A stretch of 18,950 nucleotides of DNA, from assembly GCA_034112325.1 (NCBI GenBank), contig JAWUVO010000034.1, positions 1 to 18,950 on the forward strand. The letters are read 5' to 3'. The position numbers were made by a program, and so were the translations under genes. This document shows, piece by piece, positions 7,598 through 15,248 of the stretch. The notes beneath the pieces are model-generated. The model made no database searches and was not told the DNA's origin. It was given only the letters and a program-made list of their open reading frames with translations. Each line of letters starts with the position of its first letter. The first letter of the stretch is position 1. Source of the DNA: Bermanella sp034112325. GTDB taxonomy: Bacteria > Pseudomonadota > Gammaproteobacteria > Pseudomonadales > Oceanobacteraceae.

Positions 7598-8362
7598 ATG
7601 TCAAAGCAAAGAATTAAACTTGATATCCCCGGTGTTCACGGTAATTTATCAGCTATTTTAGAACGCCCAAGCCCACATCCTAAAGCCTATGTCTTATACG
7701 CTCATTGCTTTACTTGCGGCAAGGATAGTCTGGCGGCTTCACGCATAAGTCGTGGATTAGTAGCGCATGGTTATGGTGTTGTTCGTTATGACTTTGCTGG
7801 TATTGGCAATAGTGAAGGGAAGTTCGAAGATACTAATTTTACTACTAGCATTGAAGACATTCAGCTGGTTGCCGCTTACATGCGAGATAATTATCACGCC
7901 CCCGCTATACTAGTTGGTCATAGTTTTGGTGGTGCCGTGGTATTAGGCGCAGCCAGTGGGATTAAATCGATTAAAGCAGTGGCGACAGTTGCCGCGCCTT
8001 CTAAGCCTTGCCATGTTATTAAACAATTCGCTGAATTTGAAGATCAAATTGTAAAAGACGGACAGGCTGATGTGTTGTTATCTGGTCGTCCATTTGTAAT
8101 TAAAAAACACTTTATTGATGATGTTTATAGTCATAATCAAGATGAAACTATTTCAAAAATGAAGTTACCTTTATTGGTATTTCATTCACCACATGATCAA
8201 ACTGTATTAATAAAAGAAGCCGAACATATTTATAACTATGCTAAGCATCCTAAAAGCTTTATATCGCTAGATCCTGCTGATCATCTTTTATCAAAAGCAT
8301 CTGATGCGGCCTATGTAGCTGAAAATATTTCAGCTTGGGCCACACGCTATATAGAAAGTTAA
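7598..8362 (+). CDS. Alpha/beta hydrolase (OsmC-fusion type, stand-alone)
   Basis: A 254-residue serine hydrolase. The nucleophile elbow is GHSFGG at 107-112 (Ser109), and the likely triad partners are Asp200 in HSPHDQ and His229 in DPADHL. The pattern HCFTCGKDSLAASRISRGL followed by RYDFAGIGNSEG is typical of the hydrolase half of the 'bifunctional alpha/beta hydrolase/OsmC' proteins, but here the chain stops after the hydrolase domain and no OsmC domain follows. The ATG at 7598 has a GAG ribosome-binding remnant about eight bases upstream; a TTG at 7583 in the same frame would add only five residues and is less likely. The stop codon lies four bases from the end of the convergent maoC-like gene. 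The substrate is unknown, probably an ester. Confidence 0.85.
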   Translation: MSKQRIKLDIPGVHGNLSAILERPSPHPKAYVLYAHCFTCGKDSLAASRISRGLVAHGYGVVRYDFAGIGNSEGKFEDTNFTTSIEDIQLVAAYMRDNYHAPAILVGHSFGGAVVLGAASGIKSIKAVATVAAPSKPCHVIKQFAEFEDQIVKDGQADVLLSGRPFVIKKHFIDDVYSHNQDETISKMKLPLLVFHSPHDQTVLIKEAEHIYNYAKHPKSFISLDPADHLLSKASDAAYVAENISAWATRYIES

Positions 8363-8366
8363 TTAT

Positions 8367-9257
8367 TTAAACAGCTATTACGGCAACACACATACTTGGT
8401 TTAGGGTTGTTGCCACAAAATACATCAATGCGACTAGGATCTTGCTGTTTATTCTGCTTAATGGTTGCATCGCTGTCTAAAAACATAGGCGCTTTAAATA
8501 CAACGTCTACTTGCAAAGATTTTTCTATGCCTCCCGCCTCGGCAATGGCAGAAGAGTATTCAATTGTTTCAGCTAATACTCCAAAGCCATGAGCCAAATC
8601 CCTTTTAAAGCCAAATAACTTTGCTGCTAATGGAGACATATGGATTGGATTATAATCGCCGCTAATTTTTGCATATTTTTTACCACGATTATTCGGTACA
8701 TGCCAACTACCACAAGGCTCTGGATTTGTTAAACTTTGCAGCTCAAAACTTTTTTCTTCAGATGGGTTTTGCTTACCGCCAAAACGTCCTGTTTTAAAGA
8801 ATGTACTTACCTCTTCCCAGACTATTCTACCCTCAATAGATACCTGACTAATAAAATCAAACTCAACACCTTTTTCTACCAACCTATACCCAACTACTTC
8901 AGAATATAAATCAACAGTAGCATCGTCTGCTATGGCTTGATGCTGAGTTATTCTATTCTTTAAATGCACAGAGCCTAATAACCGAATAGGAAATTCCTTA
9001 TGACTTAACATATTCATATGCATACTACCCACCATAATATGGGGATATAAAATTGGAAGGAAATCAGTTTTTTCTAGACTTAGAGTTTGCAGATAATTAT
9101 TTAAAGCTTGAGAATCAACTTTAACCGCCTTCCATGTTGCGGTTATTTTTGGTAATCCAACAGATGCATCAAATCCTTTGCGCGGTAATAACAACGCTTT
9201 AATCATCGCCTTTAGATTACCTGGTTTACTGGTATAGCTTAGATCTAAATTTGTCAT
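8367..9257 (-). CDS. MaoC-family acyl dehydratase/hydratase
   Basis: A 296-residue double-hotdog protein of the MaoC/hydratase 2 family. The C-terminal half has the catalytic motif YAKISGDYNPIHMSPLAAKL, with Asp201, Asn203 and His206, followed by FGFKRDLAHGFG. The N-terminal half is a degenerate hotdog repeat without this motif. Members hydrate trans-2-enoyl-CoA to (R)-3-hydroxyacyl-CoA, linking beta-oxidation to hydroxyacyl pools or acting in lipid synthesis. The ATG at 9257 has AAGAGA upstream. It is 12 bases downstream of the LETM1-like gene and so is probably co-transcribed with it. Which acyl chain it uses is unknown. Confidence 0.85.
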   Translation of the reverse strand: MTNLDLSYTSKPGNLKAMIKALLLPRKGFDASVGLPKITATWKAVKVDSQALNNYLQTLSLEKTDFLPILYPHIMVGSMHMNMLSHKEFPIRLLGSVHLKNRITQHQAIADDATVDLYSEVVGYRLVEKGVEFDFISQVSIEGRIVWEEVSTFFKTGRFGGKQNPSEEKSFELQSLTNPEPCGSWHVPNNRGKKYAKISGDYNPIHMSPLAAKLFGFKRDLAHGFGVLAETIEYSSAIAEAGGIEKSLQVDVVFKAPMFLDSDATIKQNKQQDPSRIDVFCGNNPKPSMCVAVIAV

Positions 9258-9269
9258 AATATTCTCTTA

Positions 9270-9725
9270 TTATTTGTCAATATCGCTGGAAACTTTAGAC
9301 TTGTTCTGATCGGCTTGTTCGACTTTTTGTTGATTAAACTCTGCATCCAACACGGTTTCTAGTAGCTCGATTTCTTGCTCTGATGCCTGTTTAAACGCGC
9401 TGGGTAATAACTCAATACCATAACGTCTTGCCAGCGCACACAATGCTGGCAAGGTAACAAGACTGCCTGGAGTTATTGATACCAATAATAGCCCTGCCAT
9501 TTTATTAACATCTTTTAACTGTTCTAACGCTTCTTTTATTTCTTCTTGTTGAGGCGGCTGTCCCTTAGGTAACTTTTGCGTAAGCACATTAAAAAAAGTA
9601 CGCATCATCGCGCGCGTTTCTTCTTTTTCTTGTTTTAAGCCAGTTATAATGTGAGATACAGACTTCATGTATCGCTTCTGGGATTCTAAGTATCGTTTCA
9701 ACAATCCATCCTTAAGTAATAACAC
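9270..9725 (-). CDS. LETM1-like small protein
   Basis: A 151-residue protein. Residues 65-111 (LEQLKDVNKMAGLLLVSITP, then GSLVTLPALCALARRYG and ELLPSAF) match the core pattern of the LETM1 ribosome-binding-like domain: a moderately hydrophobic helix, a P-G-S turn, a conserved proline, and a closing LLPSAF. Mitochondrial LETM1 is an inner-membrane protein with a ribosome-binding domain; short bacterial relatives are uncharacterised. The C-terminus is charged and Gln-rich. The start taken is GTG at 9725, without a clear ribosome-binding site; an ATG at 9668 (residue 20) is an alternative. It lies 53 bases after the rhlE-like gene and 12 bases before the MaoC gene, all on the minus strand. Confidence 0.6.
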   Translation of the reverse strand: MLLLKDGLLKRYLESQKRYMKSVSHIITGLKQEKEETRAMMRTFFNVLTQKLPKGQPPQQEEIKEALEQLKDVNKMAGLLLVSITPGSLVTLPALCALARRYGIELLPSAFKQASEQEIELLETVLDAEFNQQKVEQADQNKSKVSSDIDK

Positions 9726-9778
9726 AATCGTTAAGATAAAAGGGCTATCTAAAGATCGTGAATTTTCTAACGTAAGCT

Positions 9779-11041
9779 TTATTTTCGGCTAGGCTTTCGC
9801 TGGTTTCCGGTAGGCTCGCCATAAGCCCTTTTTTTAGCGCGTTTTTTTTGTGCCGCTTTGGTATTTTTTCGATCGATAGGAATTTTTTTAGTTAAGTCTG
9901 GCTCGTAACCTGGCAACCATTGCTGGTTTAATCGTGTATCTAGTAATGCTTCTATTTCTTCTAGTAAATATTCTTCACCAGTAGCCACAAGCGATATGGC
10001 TAAACCGCTTTCCCCTGCTCGACCAGTTCGACCAATACGGTGAATGTAGTCTTCCGCAATATACGGTAACTGATAATTAAATACATACTTTAATTCCTGT
10101 ATATCTAGACCCCGTGCTGCAACATCTGTTGCTACTAGCGCCCTTATCTTACCCTCTTTAAATTCAGCAAGAGCCTTGTCCCTAGCGCCCTGACTTTTAT
10201 CGCCATGAATACTTTGCGCTTTAACGCCGTCTTTACACATCTCTTTAGCAACGTGGTCGGCATCTAGTTTTGTACGAGTAAATATCAGCACCTGTTTCCA
10301 GTTTTTACTGCCAATCATATGGGACATTAATTCGCGCTTACGATCAGCATCAACGTTGTAAACTATTTGCTCCACTTCTGATGCGGCCGCGTTTCGTTCA
10401 CTTACTTCCACAAGCTTTGGCTTGTTTAATAACGTTTTACTTAACTTAAAAATGGCGTCGTCTAATGTGGCACTAAACAATAGTGTTTGGCGCTTGCTAG
10501 GAATGCGCTTTAAAATCATGTTGATTTCGTCTTTAAAGCCCATGTCTAACATACGATCGGCTTCGTCAAACACTAAATATTCTAATGGTTCTAGTGACAC
10601 AGAACCCTTAAACAGAAGGTCGATGAGTCTTCCTGGGGTTGCGACTATCACGTCTACGCCTTCTTTTAACGCAGTTATCTGTACAGACAAACTAGCACCG
10701 CCATAGGCTAAACCAATTCTTAACTGGGTATCGGCTGCATATTTTTCAAAGCTAGAATGGATTTGCTGGGCTAGTTCGCGAGTTGGGGCTAACACTAGTG
10801 CTTTTACAGGCCTTTTAACACTGGAATTTAGCGTAGATTGCTCGGCCATGATTTTATGCAAAATAGGTAAGGCAAACGCAGCAGTTTTGCCAGTTCCGGT
10901 TTGAGCGCCCGCCATCACATCGTGACCACTGAGAATTAATGGAATGGTTTCAAGCTGAACGGGAGTCGCATCGGTATAACCTGCCGACTCAATCGCGCGC
11001 AACAATGTTGGGTTTAACCCTAAAGATGAAAATTCTGACAC
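9779..11041 (-). CDS. rhlE: DEAD-box RNA helicase, RhlE type
   Basis: A 420-residue ATP-dependent RNA helicase with all core motifs. These are the Q motif GYTDATPVQ (21-29), Walker A AQTGTGKT (46-53), PTREL (86-90), TPGR (135-138), DEAD (159-162), SAT (190-192), TDVAARGLD (305-313) and HRIGRTGR (334-341). The N-terminus FSSLGLNPTLLRAIESAGY and the basic tail (about 385-420, rich in Lys/Arg) are typical of the RhlE group, which takes part in ribosome assembly and RNA turnover. The start is GTG at 11041, supported by TAGGT seven bases upstream. It is preceded by arfB, 123 bases away on the same strand, and followed by the LETM1-like gene. The subfamily is likely but not certain. Confidence 0.9.
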   Translation of the reverse strand: MSEFSSLGLNPTLLRAIESAGYTDATPVQLETIPLILSGHDVMAGAQTGTGKTAAFALPILHKIMAEQSTLNSSVKRPVKALVLAPTRELAQQIHSSFEKYAADTQLRIGLAYGGASLSVQITALKEGVDVIVATPGRLIDLLFKGSVSLEPLEYLVFDEADRMLDMGFKDEINMILKRIPSKRQTLLFSATLDDAIFKLSKTLLNKPKLVEVSERNAAASEVEQIVYNVDADRKRELMSHMIGSKNWKQVLIFTRTKLDADHVAKEMCKDGVKAQSIHGDKSQGARDKALAEFKEGKIRALVATDVAARGLDIQELKYVFNYQLPYIAEDYIHRIGRTGRAGESGLAISLVATGEEYLLEEIEALLDTRLNQQWLPGYEPDLTKKIPIDRKNTKAAQKKRAKKRAYGEPTGNQRKPSRK

Positions 11042-11048
11042 TACTCAT

Positions 11049-11053
11049 ACCTA
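11049..11053 (-). promoter_or_regulatory. Ribosome-binding site fixing the rhlE GTG start
   Basis: TAGGT on the minus strand lies seven bases before the GTG at 11041. An ATG between it and the GTG (11046-11048) is in another frame, so GTG is the only sensible start. Confidence 0.5.
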
Positions 11054-11164
11054 AACAGACTTATACAGCCGTATATTAGCAGATATTGCCAGACTCTATA
11101 CTCTACTAATTACTTTAGTCGGTGATGTTTTTCGGGCTTTTAACAATTGCCGAATTTGTACAAA

Positions 11165-11578
11165 TTAGTGATCTACTCGCCCTCTTAAAGCTTTATTAGT
11201 TCCATGCTTGGTTTTTTTATCCATACGTTTCTTTTGAGAATTACGACTTGGCTTAGTGGCTCGTCGGGCCTTTTGCACAACAGTGGCCCCTTTAATCATT
11301 GCTACAAGGCGAGTCAGAGCAGCCTCTTTATTTAATTCTTGGCTACGGTGCTCTTGGCTTTTAATAATAATAACGCCGTCTTTAGTAATTCGATGGTCAC
11401 TTAAAGCCAACAGCCTTTCTTTATAAAAATTTGGCAGGGTTGAAGCATTAACATCAAACTTTAAATGAATAGCCGAAGACACCTTATTCACATTTTGCCC
11501 ACCTGCACCTTGCGAACGCATTGCGGTTAATTGGAGTTGATCTAGAGGAATACTGACATTGTGGGAAATAAATAACAT
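11165..11578 (-). CDS. arfB: Peptidyl-tRNA hydrolase ArfB (ribosome rescue)
   Basis: A 137-residue member of the ArfB/YaeJ family. The catalytic GGQ (residues 26-28) sits in TAMRSQGAGGQNVNKVSSA. The central domain continues to about residue 100, and the tail is strongly basic (KKRMDKKTKHGTNKALRGR), the part that enters the empty mRNA channel. ArfB binds ribosomes stalled on truncated mRNA and hydrolyses the peptidyl-tRNA, a back-up to tmRNA. The reading frame extends upstream to 11623, but the ATG at 11578 is preferred: AGGT lies six bases upstream and MLFISHNVSIPLDQL matches the family N-terminus. It is the first gene of the minus-strand group arfB-rhlE-LETM1-like-maoC. Confidence 0.9.
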   Translation of the reverse strand: MLFISHNVSIPLDQLQLTAMRSQGAGGQNVNKVSSAIHLKFDVNASTLPNFYKERLLALSDHRITKDGVIIIKSQEHRSQELNKEAALTRLVAMIKGATVVQKARRATKPSRNSQKKRMDKKTKHGTNKALRGRVDH

Positions 11579-11584
11579 AGTTAA

Positions 11585-11588
11585 ACCT
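11585..11588 (-). promoter_or_regulatory. Ribosome-binding site fixing the arfB start
   Basis: AGGT on the minus strand, six bases before the ATG at 11578. It favours this start over the longer frame opening at 11623, which would add 15 residues not typical of ArfB. Confidence 0.5.
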
Positions 11589-11708
11589 GCATAAATATCA
11601 CTATATAGATTAAATATAGTCAATAATTACTGGCTTTTCTCTCATAAATTAATTTAATAAGTCAGCTAATATACACCTATAAACAAATACACAAAAGATA
11701 TATGTTTA

Positions 11709-11787
11709 ATACCTACTAGGTATCATAGACCTAGGTTTATTTATACGAATATAGTTATAGCAAGCTGCTGACCATAGATTTTCTATG
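11709..11787. promoter_or_regulatory. Inverted-repeat cluster upstream of FAD oxidoreductase
   Basis: The 244-base divergent gap between arfB and the FAD oxidoreductase holds several short inverted repeats. ATACCT-ACT-AGGTAT is at 11709-11723 (perfect, 6-bp arms) and the palindrome ACCTAGGT at 11729-11736. CATAGA-TTT-TCTATG is at 11773-11787 (perfect, 6-bp arms). CATAGA occurs once more, directly before ACCTAGGT (11724-11729). Such paired dyads before a catabolic operon are typical operator candidates for a dimeric regulator. No regulator gene is present in the window. The protein that binds is unknown. Confidence 0.4.
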
Positions 11788-11822
11788 ATCTAATTATATT
11801 TTACTTGAAAGCGAATAATCTA

Positions 11823-13241
11823 ATGGAAAACTGGAAAAATATTAGCCTGTGGATGGATCAGCTAGACGAGTCACTGACTCCCCGCCCACCTTTAGATCAA
11901 GATATATGTGTTGATGTGGCTATCATGGGAGCAGGTTATACCGGCCTATGGACCGCTTATTACCTTAAACAGCAACTGCCTAACTTAAAAATTGCCATTG
12001 TAGAAGCTGAAATTGCAGGCTTTGGAGCTTCTGGCCGAAATGGCGGCTGGTTAATGGGCGAACTTTCAGGTCAAGACACGCTGCTACAAAACTTAAACAA
12101 ACAGCAACGAACTCTTGGGCATCGTATAATTCATAACATACCAGATGAAGTAGCTGACGTTTTAGAAAAAGAAAAAATTGAATGTGACTATAAAAAAGGT
12201 GGTGTGCTTTATGTAGCTGCTCGCTACCCTGAGCAAACAGAACGTTTAGAAAAATATTTTCAATCTTTCGAAGATCTTGGTTATGAAAAAAGTGATCATT
12301 ACTGGCTAAACCAGAAAGAGTTAACTAAAAAAATTAATATATATGATGCAAAAGCCGCTATCTACAGCCCACATTGTGCCAGCATTCATCCCGCAAAATT
12401 AGTTCGAGGATTAGCTAAAACAGTTGAAAATTTAGGTATTAAAATCTATGAAAAAACTCCAGCCCTAAATTGGACAAAAGGTATGGTAGAAACGCCTAAT
12501 GGAAAAATTAAAACTAAATGGGTGGTGCCAGCATTAGAAGCCTATGGTAGTACATTAAAACAATCACTTTATCCTCTTAAAAAATATCACCTACCAGTGC
12601 AAAGCCTTATTATTGCTACCGAGCCGCTGACTGAAAAGCTGTGGCTAGAGCTAGGCTTAAAAGATGGCGAAGTATTTAGTGATTTCAGTCGACAAGTCAC
12701 TTATGGTATTCGCACTAAAGATAATCGACTGGTATTTGGTGCCCGCGGAAGCTATCGATTTGGTGGTAAACTTAGACACGACTTTAAGCTCACCGAAACG
12801 GAATTAAATCTACGTAAAGACATTATGATTGACCTATTCCCTCAATTAAAAGATGTGGCTATTACCCATGCATGGGGCGGAAATTTATCTATGGCTAGAA
12901 AATTTCACCCACACATGCTCATAGACCAAGATAATCAATTTGCAATAGCAGGTGGATATGGCGGCGAAGGCGTAGGTGCCAGTAATTTAGCTGGCAGAAC
13001 TCTGGCCGATTTAATTCTAGGAAAAAAAACAGACTTAACCTCAATGCCATGGGTCCATAAAAAAGGCAGTATGAGTTACTTAAAAAAATGGGAAGTAGAA
13101 CCTATACCTTGGGTGGGTTATAAAACTGTAATTAGGTCATTTGATCTAGAGGATAAAGTTTTAAACGACAAAAGCACACCCATTTGGCAGCGTAAGCTAG
13201 TAATTAGTTTTGCAACTTTGATGGAAAAATTTGTCGAATAA
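11823..13241 (+). CDS. FAD-dependent oxidoreductase (DAO family, amine-oxidase-like)
   Basis: A 472-residue flavoenzyme of the D-amino-acid oxidase (DAO) superfamily. The N-terminal FAD-binding Rossmann motif is VAIMGAGYTGLWTAYYL (32-48), followed by the ribose-binding IVEAE (59-63; Glu61) and the flavin-contact motif GFGASGRNGGW (66-76). Near the C-terminus FAIAGGYGGEGVGASNLAGR closes the FAD site. The GASGRNGG pattern is shared with gamma-glutamylputrescine oxidase (PuuB) and related amine oxidases, which convert a primary or secondary amine to an aldehyde. The aldehyde dehydrogenase 50 bases downstream fits that product. The ATG at 11823 is chosen over TTG at 11805 (six extra residues) because it matches the usual family N-terminus. 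There is no signal peptide, so it is cytoplasmic. The true substrate is not known. Confidence 0.85.
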   Translation: MENWKNISLWMDQLDESLTPRPPLDQDICVDVAIMGAGYTGLWTAYYLKQQLPNLKIAIVEAEIAGFGASGRNGGWLMGELSGQDTLLQNLNKQQRTLGHRIIHNIPDEVADVLEKEKIECDYKKGGVLYVAARYPEQTERLEKYFQSFEDLGYEKSDHYWLNQKELTKKINIYDAKAAIYSPHCASIHPAKLVRGLAKTVENLGIKIYEKTPALNWTKGMVETPNGKIKTKWVVPALEAYGSTLKQSLYPLKKYHLPVQSLIIATEPLTEKLWLELGLKDGEVFSDFSRQVTYGIRTKDNRLVFGARGSYRFGGKLRHDFKLTETELNLRKDIMIDLFPQLKDVAITHAWGGNLSMARKFHPHMLIDQDNQFAIAGGYGGEGVGASNLAGRTLADLILGKKTDLTSMPWVHKKGSMSYLKKWEVEPIPWVGYKTVIRSFDLEDKVLNDKSTPIWQRKLVISFATLMEKFVE

Positions 13242-13291
13242 CACTGACATTACTCTATTTATATAGTCACCTTATTTAACGCCGGATAAAA

Positions 13292-14704
13292 ATGAAAAAT
13301 TATAATCAGCTATATATAAACGGCCAATGGATTGACTCAACAGGCAATCAAAAATTTAGCGTGATCAACCCCGCTAATCAAAAAGTTTGTGCCTCGGTAG
13401 TAATGGCAACAGAACAAGATGTGAATAGTGCTGTTAAAGCCGCACGCAAGGCTTTTAATAGCTGGAAAAACACTACTGCTGAATATCGAGCTAACTTAAT
13501 CGAAAAACTCGCTGATGCTCTTGTAATAAGGCAGCATGAATTAGCAACCGCCATTAGTTTATCTATGGGTATCCCACTTCACTTAGCACTGGAAGTTCAA
13601 GTAGAGGAACCTATTGAAATTTTACGAAGTTACGCAAAACGTTGTATATTAATGGATCAAATAGATGTTATTGGTAATGCTACTGTCATTAAAAAACCCA
13701 TTGGTGTTTGTGGATTAATTAGCCCATGGAACTATCCACTAAATCAGCTTATGGGAAAAATAGCTCCCGCTTTAGCAGCAGGCTGTACTGTAATTGTTAA
13801 GCCATCGGAGCAAACTTCATTACAAGACTTTATTGTAGCTGAATGCTGTCACGAAGTTGGCTTACCTGCAGGTGTATTTAATTTAGTAACAGGACTAGGA
13901 CCTGAAGTAGGTGCAGCTATGTCTGGGCATAAAGACATAGACCTAATTTCATTTACTGGCTCTACTCGTGCTGGCATTCATATAGCACAAAACGCAGCAA
14001 CAACGGTAAAGCGAGTTGTACAAGAACTTGGCGGTAAATCGCCTTTAATTATTACTGAAGATGCTAATTTAGAAGCTGCTATAGAATATGGCTTAGAAGA
14101 CGTATTACTCAATACAGGACAAACTTGCACAGCATATACTCGCTGGCTAATCCCTGAAAATAAATTAGACGATGTTTCTAATTTAATTTTAAATAAAATA
14201 ACTAATTATAAAATAGGCAGTAATGAAACTGCATTTATTGGTCCTATGGTAACCGCTACTCAACAAAAGCGTGTTCAAGAGTATATACAGCTGGGGATTA
14301 ATGAAGGTGCAAAAATATTAACGGGAGGTTTAGGTTTACCAGACAATATAAAAATAGGTTACTATGTAAAACCTACTATTTTTACTAATGTAAAAAACTC
14401 AATGCGTATTGCTCAAGAAGAAATTTTTGGGCCTGTTATATGTTTAATAACCTATCAAAGTATTGAACAAGCGATTGAAATAGCTAATGATTCACCCTAT
14501 GGTTTAGCCAGTGCTGTTTTTTCTGGCACCAGTGTAGCTGGTATAGAAATAGCTAAACAAATTGATTCAGGAATTACCTATATTAATGGCGGCGATTATA
14601 ATATCGAAGCGCCATTTGGCGGTGTTAAGCAAAGTGGTAATGGTCGCGAGTTTGGTGATCATGGATTAAATGAATATATAGAACGGCAAGCTATACATGT
14701 TTAG
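13292..14704 (+). CDS. NAD(P)-dependent aldehyde dehydrogenase
   Basis: A 470-residue class-I-like aldehyde dehydrogenase. Catalytic residues are present: Cys279 in NTGQTCTAY, general base Glu245 in VVQELGGKSP, Asn147 in SPWNYPL, cofactor-binding Lys170 in VIVKPSEQ, and Glu377/Phe379 in QEEIFGP. The FTGST turn (221-225) contacts NAD(P). It oxidises an aldehyde to a carboxylic acid in the cytoplasm. Coming directly after an amine-oxidase-like flavoenzyme it probably removes that enzyme's aldehyde product, as PuuC follows PuuB in putrescine breakdown. The ribosome-binding site before the ATG is weak (GGA). The third position of codons is very AT-rich. The aldehyde substrate cannot be fixed by sequence. 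Confidence 0.92.
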   Translation: MKNYNQLYINGQWIDSTGNQKFSVINPANQKVCASVVMATEQDVNSAVKAARKAFNSWKNTTAEYRANLIEKLADALVIRQHELATAISLSMGIPLHLALEVQVEEPIEILRSYAKRCILMDQIDVIGNATVIKKPIGVCGLISPWNYPLNQLMGKIAPALAAGCTVIVKPSEQTSLQDFIVAECCHEVGLPAGVFNLVTGLGPEVGAAMSGHKDIDLISFTGSTRAGIHIAQNAATTVKRVVQELGGKSPLIITEDANLEAAIEYGLEDVLLNTGQTCTAYTRWLIPENKLDDVSNLILNKITNYKIGSNETAFIGPMVTATQQKRVQEYIQLGINEGAKILTGGLGLPDNIKIGYYVKPTIFTNVKNSMRIAQEEIFGPVICLITYQSIEQAIEIANDSPYGLASAVFSGTSVAGIEIAKQIDSGITYINGGDYNIEAPFGGVKQSGNGREFGDHGLNEYIERQAIHV

Positions 14705-14771
14705 CCATTAATAATAGATACCTGATAGCTCGTAACCTCGCTTAGTCTTAAATAGTTATATTGGATATCAT

Positions 14772-15215
14772 ATGAAAACTCTGAACCCTTACATTAATTT
14801 TTCTGGTCAATGCCAACAGGCCTTAGCGTTTTATGAAAAAGCACTTAACGGCAAAGTAATTGTTCGTCAAACTTATGGCCAAGCACCACAGGCTATAGCA
14901 GGTGCTAACCCCTCTCATATTATGTATGCAGAATTTCAAGCCGATGGTATTTATTTTATGGCTAACGATGGAATAAATAACATAACCAAAAATGAATCAA
15001 CTACCAGTTTAAGCAATGCAAATAATACAATTACACTAAATATTGCATTTAGTGATCCGCAGGAGCAAAAAACAGTATTTGATGCATTAAGTGAAAATGG
15101 AAAAGTAGCTATGCCTTTAACACAAACATTTTGGGGGGCAAGGTTTGGCATCGTTAAAGATCAGTTTGGAGTTAGCTGGATGCTTAATCATCAATTAGAA
15201 AAAGGCCTCGAATGA
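14772..15215 (+). CDS. VOC family protein, PhnB-like
   Basis: A 147-residue protein of the vicinal oxygen chelate (glyoxalase/bleomycin-resistance) superfamily. It begins with LNPYINFSGQCQQALAFYEKAL, the characteristic N-terminus of the PhnB/YjdN-like branch, and has HIMYAEFQADGIYFMANDG and a closing FGIVKDQFGVSWML. These proteins are small dimers of beta-alpha-beta-beta-beta units; many PhnB-like members have no known reaction. The gene follows the aldehyde dehydrogenase by 67 bases and its 3' end overlaps a terminator, so it is the last gene of this operon. The weak ribosome-binding site (GGATAT) lies before the ATG at 14772. A role in the pathway is not evident. Confidence 0.85.
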   Translation: MKTLNPYINFSGQCQQALAFYEKALNGKVIVRQTYGQAPQAIAGANPSHIMYAEFQADGIYFMANDGINNITKNESTTSLSNANNTITLNIAFSDPQEQKTVFDALSENGKVAMPLTQTFWGARFGIVKDQFGVSWMLNHQLEKGLE

Positions 15216-15224
15216 GACCTTTTT
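15199..15224. terminator. Terminator overlapping the VOC stop codon
   Basis: AAAAAGGCCTC (15199-15209) pairs with GAGACCTTTTT (15214-15224) around GAAT, with a single C-A mismatch. The stop codon TGA (15213-15215) lies at the loop and stem junction. T-runs are present on both strands, so it can also end the convergent alcohol dehydrogenase gene. Confidence 0.8.
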
Positions 15225-15248
15225 AATAACAACAAGTATTGCTACAAG

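Noticed and set aside
11579..11623. Longer arfB start at 11623
   Set aside because: The extra 15 residues do not fit the family; the ATG at 11578 has a ribosome-binding site at the right distance.
11823..14704. Naming the FAD enzyme and ALDH as puuB and puuC
   Set aside because: The other putrescine-pathway genes are absent and the motifs are shared by many amine oxidases and aldehyde dehydrogenases, so the substrate cannot be claimed.
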